This document shows, one piece after another, positions 22,755-32,510 of a DNA stretch of 64,000 nucleotides. Position 1 is the stretch's first letter. Every line of letters begins with the position of its first letter. The stretch comes from Terfezia claveryi. Taxonomy: Eukaryota > Ascomycota > Pezizomycetes > Pezizales > Pezizaceae. Where the stretch lies: NCBI GenBank assembly GCA_015179025.1, contig WHUX01000010.1:1-64000 (forward strand), given 5' to 3'. The position numbers were made by a program, and so were the translations under genes. The notes under the pieces were generated by a model, which was not told the DNA's origin, did no database searches, and worked only from the letters and a program-made list of their open reading frames with translations.

Positions 22755-25700
22755 ATGCAGCACGAGGTGGACAAGCCTTCGGCAATGTTCCCTGTGCTGC
22801 AGAACCCGAAGGATGGAAGGCCTCCGTCATCGGGGACAGGCGCTGCAGCTCCAGCTCCATGTGTTCGTCCTTCGACATCAGGGTCATCGGGAGGATCGCC
22901 CCAGGGGGTACAGCGGGGTAATGTTCCCCCTCAATTTCAGCAGCAGCAGACAAGAACCCCGTCAAATATCCGAACAATTACCAATTCAACACAACCTGCA
23001 CAATCGTCCCCATTACAGCAATCACAAATCCAAACTCGACCACGCACGGCATCAGCCTCACAGCAACAGAACAATCCCGCTGCGGCGGTCCTCCAGCAAC
23101 TAGCTCGCTCTGGGACACAGAACTCTTTGCATACAGTTCCCCCGCAAACGCCCACACAGCCTAAAGCCACGCCGGTAATAGCAGCAACGACTCCGTCTGG
23201 AGGCGCTCTACCTGCGCTACCACCTTCCCCACCGCTCACTCGGTCTGCAACCCGCTCAAGGTCGTCTGTGATTACAGCAACGCAGAGCCATCAATATGTG
23301 GACTACCTCCTTGCGAACGGTGGTCTGCCACGGCCAATATCCATCACCTTCTCCCCGCAGGGAGACCCCCATGAGATCGATTACATCCTTGCCAAAGGTG
23401 GGGAGATACCAGAGGTGTCATATGCACCTATAAATACAGGGCATGAGGAAGCCGGTGGTCAAGGGAGGGAATTACTCACGGTTTTCGCACCGCTGCATGA
23501 GAGCCTTGATGCATATACCCAGATCCTCGCGAACGGCGGGAGCGTCGCAGTTGGTACCGGGTATCGGTCCGTTGCCAGACGATTGTTAGAGCGGGTGGAG
23601 GCATTGTTTGCGAGGGACATTGGGCTTCCATGGGGTGAGACGCTAGAGTGGTTGCGAGGCAAGCGCCGAAGGGAGAGATTACCTGTTCTCCCGGTTCTGC
23701 CAGTTCGAGGATTTCTAAAGAAGGGTACCTCGGGGGTGGGCGAAGGGGAAACCCCAACTGTTCTAGGGAATAACCATGGTGGAGATGAACCATCGCGGTA
23801 TCAACCACCTCCACCACCGGCAGCACCACTCCTACAACCGCCGGCAGATGGTCAGGGTGTCCATCAAATGCTTGCAGAAGGGGAAAAGATCCGCACAAAG
23901 ACAAAGGTTGAGGAATGGTTAGATGAAACGGAGACGGTACTCAGCACAACAATCAATGCTAATGGCGGAGGACCTGTACCTAACAGCATACCCACCGTAC
24001 CGAGCGGGAAAGCTAACGACCTCGCGGAGAACTTTTTCGTCACCCTCGCAAATCAATTCAATGTGCCACAGCAAAACTCTGGAGCCCTCGTCATCCAGCA
24101 AGATGTGGCAAGCACAGCAAGCCAAGAGGAGGAAGAGGAGAAATTAGTATCTGGTATTGTCATGGAGTTGTTGAACGAGGATCGTGAGCAGAAAGAGCGG
24201 TATGCACATTATCTGAATGACAATGCTCTTCTTGAACGAACTATGATCGCTCTACGGCGGCTTTATCCCTCATTCCCGGTGCATACCATTACCCGCTCTA
24301 TTGCTGCGCTTTATCTACTTCTCCATCCGGACCTTCATGCTGTACTAGAGGCAATCTCTAGAATAACAAAGGGCGAGCTCGACCTCCTCAACAGCGGAAG
24401 ATTTGATGGCTTCCTCGACGAGAAGGACGTGATCCCCGCGGATGAAGAGAAGGAACTAGAAGCACTAGAGGTTCTTGACGGGAATATCTTCCGGACCATG
24501 GAGAAACTCGAAGACGAGATTGAGGCGCTGCACGTGCGCGCGGAGGAAGTCCGACGAAAGCTCCGTGTGCGCAAGGAGGCGATTGCGCGGAAGATGGTTC
24601 TCGCAGGGAAGGACAAGGACGCTGGCGGTGGGGTTGTAGTTTCCGGGTCTATGGATCAATTTGGGGGGGCGCTCACCCGGCAGAATACCGCGGCGTCTAA
24701 GGCGCTGGTGAAACATGTTCAGCTGCCCCCACCCCCGCCGAAATCGGATTATTTTGAGGGGCTGGATAAGGAGAGTACACTCAACCCAATCATGCCAGAC
24801 GATAGCGCAAGTAACTATGGCTCTCGCCACCGCAGGCGCACAACTAGAAAAGCAACCAGCTCTGCTCTCGCAGGGGAGGAGGGCGAGCTTGCCCGAAGGG
24901 GTAGCACTGGGAGCGGTGCTGGACGTGGTGGCCCAGCTGGTGGCGCCGGGACCGCAGCACAACATTTGATGAAGAAGCAGCTTGAGCGGGACAGGGAGAA
25001 GCGGGACAAAGAGCGTAATCGGGAGAAATTCGAAAAGGAGCGGGAGAGGAGGGAGAAGGAGGAGAGGAAAAAGGCGAAGATGGAAAACGCAGCGGCAAGT
25101 ACCTATCATCATAGGGGAGCAGTTGTGGATGGATTGGGCCCCCCCCGCCGTATAACACCATCTCGGAGATGCCGGAAAAGGGGCTGCTCCCAGGGTCACC
25201 GCTGGTGCCGAAGAGGAAGAAGAGTAAGGAGGATCAGAAAGAAAAACGGGAGAGGCAAAGGTCCCAGAACGACCAACAACGTCGGGAAAGAAGGGCCAGG
25301 AGAAATCTCCATCGCGGGAGTTTGACATGACAGGTGGAGGAACGACAATGGTTGCAACCTCCCCTCCTACTCTCCTCGAAGACACCTTCGCGGCCACATC
25401 ATCCGGAAAAGAGAGGACATCCAAGGAAAAGGACAAAGATAGCAAGAAGAAGGACAAGAGCAAAGAGGACAAGAAAGAAGACAAGCCCCGGAAGGAGATT
25501 GACGACGAGCAACCCCCCATCCCGGCCAACGAGCAAAAAGAGCCCCAAGACTCAAAGCGTAGGTTCAGCTTGATGAAGTTTCCAAAATTCCGCAGCTTAG
25601 ACCACGAGAATGACGATGCTCCACGGCCTGGCACGTCTGGTTCGCTCCGCCCCACCACTGCACAGAGCGCGGCCACTGGATTGAGCAATGCAACGTGTAT

Positions 25701-26841
25701 TACGACAGGCACGGGTATTGGGCCTACAGATATTCCTCCCTCCTCTGGCAAGCATCGCAAGGAACGAAGACACCAATCTCACCATAAGGTGATCCCAGAA
25801 GCGGACGACGAGGGCGATGACGGTGATGAGAAGATCATGCGGCAGCATCATACGACCCGACGGCGGCCCTCCCGACGCACGGGAACATCCGGAGGGGCAA
25901 AGTCTACCTCAGTACCCCGCGCGGCAATGGAGATCCTTAGCGAACCGGAGGACATGTTTGGCCGTGAAGAGCGACCAAGTTACAACCACACCGGAATCTT
26001 CAGCGAGGACGAAGGTGCCGGCGGTGGCGTCGGCGGAACAAGTGGAATCAAGCAGCAGCTAATGACTCGGAAACCCCTCAGGCGCAGCAGCGAAAGCAGA
26101 AAAATGGGTGACATAGAGAACGCATCCCCTCCCCGAGACAAAGACAAAGAAAAAGACCGCGAGAAGGACCGCAAAACACGCGAGCAGCGCGAGGGGCGCC
26201 GTGAGCGGAAACGCATCGAGCGGGAAGAAGAAGAGGAGAAACTGCGAGAACAAGAACGACTTCGTGCATCCCTGGGGATGTCCCACTCTACCTTAGCAGG
26301 TGCGCCAATTTTCTCTCTCCCCCATTCTGGACCACCCTCGGCGGTGGGCTCCCATCAGGGGGATATCCTCCCCTCGAGCGTAGCGCTCCCATCGCAAACC
26401 CCCCGCATGAGCCTCGTCGAAGACCCACGACCGCAAACAGCAACCTCGGACACGAACCACGATCGGGAAAGGAAGGGCTCCTCCAGGAAGGGGAAGGAGA
26501 AGGAGAAGGAGCGGAAGCCGGAATATAAGCCGTCGTTTTCGTCCTCTGCCGGGGGAGCGAGTGCGCAAGGTGGGGGAGGCGGCGGCGGAGGGGTGAGTTT
26601 GCTTGGCCTCGGAGATGCAAATGTTGACTATACCCGTGGGGGAGATGGATTGCTGACGTTCCGAGGGGCCGTGAAGGACATGGATGCAGAGGTCATGACG
26701 CTAGGAGGGGGTACCACGATGGTCGGGGATGGGGTCATGGAGGAAGGGGGGAGAAGTACCCCTGTTGCAGGGAGGTTGGCGGTGCCGGTCGGACCAGGCG
26801 ATAGGCTGAGCGCGGATTTCTTCGGTGGGGGCGTCGATTAA
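22755..26841 (+). CDS. Large low-complexity fungal protein, apparently split by two one-base losses
   Basis: The first frame (22755-25325) starts at an ATG. It has a Gln/Pro/Thr-rich N-terminus, then three similar motifs (VDYLLANGGLP, IDYILAKGGEIPE, YTQILANGGSV) at about residues 180, 210 and 255. A helical region follows (about 460-610: ERTMIALRRLYPSFPVHTIT ... LEDEIEALHVRAEEVRRKL), then a charged Lys/Arg/Glu coil. A second frame to 26841 continues the same charged style (KERTSKEKDKDSKKKDKSK; SLMKFPKFRSLDH). Restoring one base in the C8 run at 25139-25146 and one in the A5 run at about 25242 would join both into about 1,360 residues. I do not recognise the family. Alternatively two separate genes or an unusual intron lie here. 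Confidence 0.6.
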
Positions 26842-27977
26842 GCCTCTCAAGAGGTTGTCGAAAGATGGTTTTTTTGGGGTTGGATGGATATACGGAGGGC
26901 GTGTTGGGGGAGGACATGGAGGGGGGAACTGTAAATGTATGTGTCTTGGTTATTTCCCCTTCTTCAATGGTTGCATTCTGGTACGTGTGAGTGGGATCTA
27001 TTGGGAGGTAATCTCTGTCTGGAGGCATGGTGGGCTTTTTTTTTTTTTTTTTTTTTTGGTAGGCGGATTTATGGAAACATAAAGCATAATGTTTTGTCTT
27101 TTTTTCTTTATTTTTTTTATTTTTTTTTATTTTTTTGTATATCTCTCCCACTTCTTGTCGTTACTATTTATTTTTGGAAAGCTTTTGATAGTTCTGTATA
27201 TGTTTTGCAAGGTGGGGGCGGGGAAATGCATGGAAGTTCCGTGAGCTCTCTCTCACCTAGATTCCTGGTAGAGAAAAGGATGCTATATGAAGGCCAAATA
27301 TAAAAAAATATTCATTCAAGCTTAATTGAAAAAGAAACATGAATCATGGAATCTGATATGTATACTGTATATAAAGTAGTACCGGTAATTTATATACGTA
27401 TATTTAATCGAAACCCCTTGTTAATTCATCTTTCGTTGGACAGACATATTACAATATGACGCTCATGTTGATCTATCACCAACTTCTAATTAGTGAGCCT
27501 TTATAATGTATCGTAGTGTTGAAAACCAAACCAAATGCACCATATTTGCAAATGTACATACAGTACATATTTTTTCTACCAATACAATAACTACTAGGTA
27601 CCTATAACCCCCTCCCCCTCCCCCCAACTAACAGCTCGTATATTTTCAGACTAAGTACCTGTACCCTTATCAGATTCTTTTCGTATGAGTTAATGTTGGG
27701 ATTAACTAGAACTAGTCTGGTTGCAGGCTAGAAAGCCATGCATAAACCAAATATAGTAACCGAATAATGTGCAAACTAGTAGTTAGTCTGGTTGGCACAA
27801 CACCCTCTACAGAACATTCAGTCGAACAACTAAAAGAATCAGATAACTAAAAGGGGCACGACAACGTGACTTGAAACCCCACTACTTATAGGCGAAGATC
27901 TCAAAGAAGCATGTGATGCAGTACAGTAGGGGCATTCTTTTCCTAACTATACTACATAATATGGCTTGGGATAAGAC

Positions 27978-28012
<35 letters not shown>

Positions 28013-28430
28013 CCTTCTTTCTTGCAGATGATTTTGCTCTTTTGCTTTCTTTCAAGCTAGCTTTCATTCTCTGTATAACTAGTACACATCCACGGGGTTT
28101 GACCAACACTGTTTTCTTTCTGCCGAATATTGGGCCCCCCATCGAGATCCGAACCACATCAAAGGCTTTTTTTTTTTTTGATCTGGATCTGCCTGCTGGG
28201 TTGTTATGGGTTATATATTTTCTTCTCTAGTAACATATATATGCACAATCCTAAGATGAGTTGTGCAGTTTTTGTTCCTCCCTTCCATGTGTACACTATC
28301 AGAATGATTATGCAGTTTATTAAAAAACCCGAGGCCCGTATGTCTAGCTTCTGATCCCATTCTAGCATCCTGCTCACTTCCTCATCCCACCCACTCACTC
28401 TTCCCACCTCCTCACAACCTCGTCAAAATA
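26842..28430. other. Intergenic, poly-T tracts and micro-insertions
   Basis: The 3' flank of the long gene. Long T runs at about 27038-27058 and 27983-28011, a C-rich tract at about 27610, and one TACCGGTA (27380). Two copies of the TAGTCTGGTTG motif sit 70 bp apart (27714, 27784). No gene seen. Confidence 0.5.
27714..27798 (+). repeat. Two TAGTCTGGTTG micro-insertion copies
   Basis: Copy one, TAGTCTGGTTGCA (27714-27726), is flanked by imperfect repeats (AACTAGAAC and GGCTAGAAA, 6 of 9 matching). Copy two, TAGTCTGGTTGGCAC (27784-27798), has the full core but no visible flanking duplication. Both are in the same orientation. Confidence 0.5.
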
Positions 28431-28436
28431 TCCTAT

Positions 28437-28900
28437 ACAACCTCCTCCGTCTTCGCCTTTCCCCTCCCCAGATCCGGGCTAAGGGTCTTACCCTCCTCGA
28501 GATTAGCATCCACAGCCTTATCAGATAAATCCTTACCGCATGCTCCCCCAAGCCCATTAAACTCCAACAACGTCCCTACATTCCTAATCGCCGCAATCCG
28601 ATTCGTGATGCCCAACCTCTCAATATCTGGCACACAGGTCCCTAATGACAAACTCACGCCCAAATTCGCCGAGGGAACAAGCCCCAATGACACCCACCAG
28701 CGGCGACAGCTCCATTAGATAGAATATTTCCCGTAGAGATTCAGCACCATAACAACTTCGTAGTACTCCGAGTTCTAGAATAACTTGTAATACCATACTA
28801 TCCACAATCTGCTCTACTAAATTCACTTTGGAGTAGAGGCCCTTGCCTGCCAGGCGGCATCGGTGGTAGTGAGGGCCCACCACTCCTCCAACTCCTCCGG
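28437..28900 (-). pseudogene. Relic of a homoisocitrate/isopropylmalate-type dehydrogenase
   Basis: Minus-strand frames read VNLVEQIVDSMV, then NLYG, SNGAVAAGG, SLGLVPSANLG, ITNRIAAIRNVGTLLEF, and DANLEEGKTLSPDLG ending in KAKTEEVV and a stop at about 28436. This is the C-terminal half of the beta-decarboxylating dehydrogenase family (isocitrate, isopropylmalate, homoisocitrate). The ending (EGK..SPDLG..KTEEVV) favours homoisocitrate dehydrogenase of fungal lysine synthesis (LYS12-like), but this is a judgement from motifs. At least two frameshifts and one stop break it, and the N-terminal half is absent. A micro-insertion lies at its upstream edge. Confidence 0.65.
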
Positions 28901-28925
28901 CGTGCCAACCAGACTACCTCCGGCG
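28894..28925 (-). repeat. Micro-insertion with perfect 9-bp duplication CCTCCGGCG
   Basis: TGCCAACCAGACTA (28903-28916, reverse complement of TAGTCTGGTTGGCA) is bracketed by CCTCCGGCG at 28894-28902 and 28917-28925. The exact 9-bp direct repeat is what a transposition target-site duplication looks like. Confidence 0.75.
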
Positions 28926-29172
28926 GCGGCGGGGATATCCCATGTATAGAGGGGGAGGAGGTGGTGATGCACCGGTCTTGTGTTATTTGGATTAATCTAC
29001 GCTCCATTCTATTCCAACGTATCCCTTGTTACCAAGCCCATGAAATCTGTAACCACCCAAACCATTATAAGGAGAATTTAGAAGCATCCATCAAGAGAAG
29101 TAACCTCCGCTGTAGCCGACGTCACTTTCCCCGAGACCTATCACACCCATCCACCATCGCCAAACAGCTCTC

Positions 29173-29936
29173 CTAAGCCATCGCCAGCGGTGCCGGCACC
29201 CCCTTCTCTCCCACAACCTCCTCCGAGGCCTCCGGACCTATGGTCGGCCTCACACTCCTCGACTTACTCCTATAGTCCTTGATCGCAGACTTGATCGCAT
29301 CTTCTGCAAGCATACTACAATGCACTACCCCTCCCCCAGCCAACATTAGCTCCCACACCTCCTTCCAACAGCTAGAGTGATATATCTTACATTTCACCGG
29401 CGGTAAGCACAATTCCCTTGCAATCTCCGTATTCCTAATCTTCTCCGCCTCCTCAATCCTCATCCCCCTCACCATCTCCGTCAAGTAGCTACTACTTGCA
29501 ATCGCAGACCCGCACCCAAACGTCTTGAATCTCACATCAATGATTTCATTTGTGTTTGGGTCGACGCGGATTTGGAGTTTCATTACATCCCCGCCTGCAC
29601 AGAACTATTTAGTCAAGGTTCCATACACATATCTATTAGGTAAAACAGTTGCGGATTGAACTTACAAGCCGGCGCACCAACTAACCCCGTTCCAACGTCG
29701 ACATCTGTCTTTGGCAGAGACCCGACATTGCGAGGGTTCGAGTAGTGATCGAGAAGTGCTGCTAGAGGGAAACATGTTAGCTGTTTTTAAAAATATATAA
29801 CTTCATGCTCTATTTCATCCCTCTGCAGGAAATACTACGTATCTTTCTCATGGTAATTTCTCCTCAAAACGGGCTGCGTCGCTCTAGAGACAACATTCTT
29901 GATCAGGAGGCCTGTGGTGATGAAACGTCCGAACAT
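29173..29936 (-). CDS. ISU1: Mitochondrial iron-sulfur cluster scaffold ISU1/IscU
   Basis: IscU-type scaffold on which Nfs1-supplied sulfur and iron assemble [2Fe-2S] clusters in mitochondria. Proposed exons, 5' to 3' on the minus strand: 29936 to about 29845, about 29757-29666, 29594-29391 and 29324-29173. Exon 1 gives an Arg-rich presequence (MFGRFITTGLLIKNVV ... RRNYHEK). The core follows: LDHYSNPRNVGSLPKTDVDV, GAPACGDV, FKTFGCGSAIASSS, ELCLPPVKLHCSMLAEDA. All three cluster Cys and the Asp of ACGD are present. The last intron (66 nt, no stop, multiple of three) hides in an open frame, but splicing restores PPVKLHCS. The exon 1/2 junction lacks a normal donor (see findings). The C-terminus is slightly longer than usual. 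Confidence 0.92.
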
Positions 29937-30397
29937 TTGTTTTGACTGTATGGGAAGGTAAGGGCGAGAAGTTATCAGATCCGTGATTGATAAATGAGAT
30001 AAGGATATCAGGATTATTAGCCTGGCGGGATTTCTCAGCGGTAGGGACTTGGCATGGGATATCAGGATAATGCAGATGACTACAACCTTATGTAAGGTTT
30101 CACAGGGCGACCGGAAGTGTATTCGACAAGACGGTGCTATATTAGTCTGGTTGCCAACCAGACTAGTGCTATATGTGAGCGTACGATATATACTATCGGT
30201 GTTTGGGCAAACCTAGCACCCAGTGATCACGTTTTGTCCTAGCGGTTACACTCTCCAACACTATATTGCTGTCTGTACAGTATCGTGCCTTAACAAGTCT
30301 ATGGTATAAATAACAGAACCCTGACGCTTTAGTGAACTCCTTCCTGACAGAAACTCTAGTAAGGAAAACGAAATCACAATATATTTCAATACCCTAC
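29937..30397. other. Intergenic between asparaginase 3' end and ISU1 5' end
   Basis: Contains presumed promoter of ISU1 and 3' flank of the asparaginase gene, plus the palindromic micro-insertion at 30134-30174. No further gene seen. Confidence 0.5.
30134..30174. repeat. Palindromic micro-insertion with perfect 9-bp duplication GTGCTATAT
   Basis: A 23-bp insert (30143-30165) is an 11-bp inverted repeat, TAGTCTGGTTG and CAACCAGACTA, around a single C. GTGCTATAT stands directly on both sides (30134-30142 and 30166-30174). It looks like the two ends of an inverted-repeat element joined with everything between lost. Confidence 0.8.
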
Positions 30398-32510
30398 TTA
30401 CGCCCCTGCCAGCTCCCAGCAAATTGCCTTCCTCCTCCTCCTCTCCTCCATAAGTCCACTAGCTCCTGATCCCGAGCTCCCTGGGCGTGATAGACTAACT
30501 TTGACTCCATTTCCTCCCACTTCGCCCTCTGCCGGCGTGACACACCCACTTCCTGCCTCTAGTCTTCCCCTTAAGATAGTAGCCAACTCAATCTCTTCCG
30601 TATGTAAATGCGCTCCAGATTCCCTGAGCAACTTGACATTGTCGAGCTTGCCTGCGTCTGCAGCAAGATAGAGTGGTGTATGGCCGTCATGGTTTCGTAA
30701 ATGGACGGAGGCACCCTGGGAGAGAAACTCCCTCAGGATTGCAAGAGACGGAGAGGTCGCCGCAATGTGCTGTTTGAGGGGTGTAAATGTTAATATAATG
30801 TCACCCTAATAAATTTACAGAGAAGGAATAGTATATGAAGAGCACGGGTATCAGGTGAGGCGCTAAGAATGCTCCTCTATGAAAGCGAAGACCACGCGGA
30901 AAAGAGAAAATTTGATCTCACCAGTGGCGTAAACCCCGCATAATCAAACTCGTTCAAAAGCCACCCCTCTCCTTCGGCCTTTGCCTGTTTCAATGCCTCC
31001 CTCACGCCTATTTCATCTCCTTTCTTGATTGCATAAGCGAGTACACTGAGGGCGGCTTGTTTCGGTCCCAAGGCCTGCTGCTGGGAGAATTTCAGAAGCT
31101 GAGGTGGATGTGCGAAAGACATGAGCGTTTGTTCTGTTATCTCGCCTCTAAGGGAGCGGGACATCATGGACCGGATCTCCTCGACACTAAGGTTCGGGTC
31201 GGCTAGGAGGCAGGAGAGCTTCGTTAAAGCCGCTGGAGATTTTGTCAGTAACATTTAATCCTACACATGTCGTTAGAGTGAAGATGTTACCCTCAGTCGT
31301 CATATCCATTCCAAATACCACTCCAGTCCTCGCCAATGCAGTCCCCGCAGCGTACAACGGACACACACTCCCGGTCATGCATTGAGTCACATTTACGATC
31401 ACAATCCCGTCTTCTACTCCCTGTCTGAGCACCTCCAACAACCTACCATCTTCCGGTGCATTTCCGCTCCCAAATGTCTCCAACACCAACCCTCGTAGGC
31501 CCTCCAGCTTCAAGACTCCCTCAATCATCTCCGGCAATATTCCAGGGAATATTCTCAAACACGCTACATGTGCCGTTCCCGGAGGGTATTTCGAGACATG
31601 GAACGGTGTCAGGGTAGAAGGGCGGGTGATCAAGTTCCAATTTATGGTGATATTAATCCCCACAGTCGCCAATGGAGGATGATTTGGTGAGCTGAACGCA
31701 TTGAATGCCACAGAATTACTCTTCGTAACACGATTCCCACGGAACAATTTAAAGCCGAAATATAAGCAAACCTCTGGTATCATAAAATGACCTGCAATAA
31801 TCAAACTTCCGAGTAAATTATCCGTGGCATCGCTTTGCAGCTCCGTCATTGGGGCCTGGCTTCCAGTAAATATAATTGCCTTCCCTAATGAATCAATCAT
31901 AAAGCCAAGCGCGGATGCAGTATAGGCAAGCGAATCCGTGCCGTGAAGCACCACAAATGCATCAAACAGCTGATAGTTCCGTTCTATGGAGCGAGCAATC
32001 TCACCCCAACCTTTGGCATTGATAGAGGAGGAATCCAAGAGTGGATCGAATTCAAGCACGGAGAAACGTACGTGCCGGTTATATGTGGAGAGTGGCGTCC
32101 GCAAAGATGGGAGATAGGTAAGGGCTTCGGCGTCTAGGGCATCAGCGTAACATGGCATTGGGGGTTGGTTGGAGTGGTCATTGAAGGATGGGCGTGGCGA
32201 GAGAAGATTCATGAAGTTCCGCTCCTATCACACGTTAGCTATGGATTAAAAGGCTGGCCGTTGCATAATGGGGGATACCGGAACGTATCCATTCACCCCT
32301 CGCTTCATACATATTGTCCCTCCTGATGCGCACCAGAACAATCAGTCGATTGCACTCTGACAGATACACGTCTCCATACATACCTGTAGCAATGACCAAC
32401 ACCCGCGACTCTGGAGCACCTAGCGTGACTGCATCTGGGACCAAACCTAGCTCCGGTACATTGGAGGGAGCTGGTGAAGGTGGAGAATCTGGCGTCGTCG
32501 CGCCTGGCAT
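30398..32510 (-). CDS. Cytosolic-type L-asparaginase with C-terminal ankyrin repeats
   Basis: Hydrolyses asparagine to aspartate and ammonia. Proposed exons on the minus strand: 32510-32384, 32322-32279, 32278-32225 as intron, 32224-31291, 31232-30922 and 30769-30398. Splicing restores the N-terminal catalytic motif ATGGTICM (only half is in exon 1). The second motif is LHGTDSLAYTASALGF, then FTGSQAPM and GSGNAP. After the catalytic domain come ankyrin-like helices (DYAGFTPLHIAATSPSL; GASVHLRNHDGHTPLYLAAD). This layout matches the type I asparaginase/60 kDa lysophospholipase-like family. The start could instead be an ATG at 32543. The last intron (152 nt) is longer than the others. Confidence 0.9.

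Noticed and set aside
24465..25760. 431-codon open frame on the minus strand
   Set aside because: Antisense shadow of the GC-rich, charged coding sequence of the 22.8-26.8 kb gene.
29725..29745. GGGTTCGAG as a possible tRNA B box
   Set aside because: It lies in an ISU1 exon, and no A box or cloverleaf can be formed around it.
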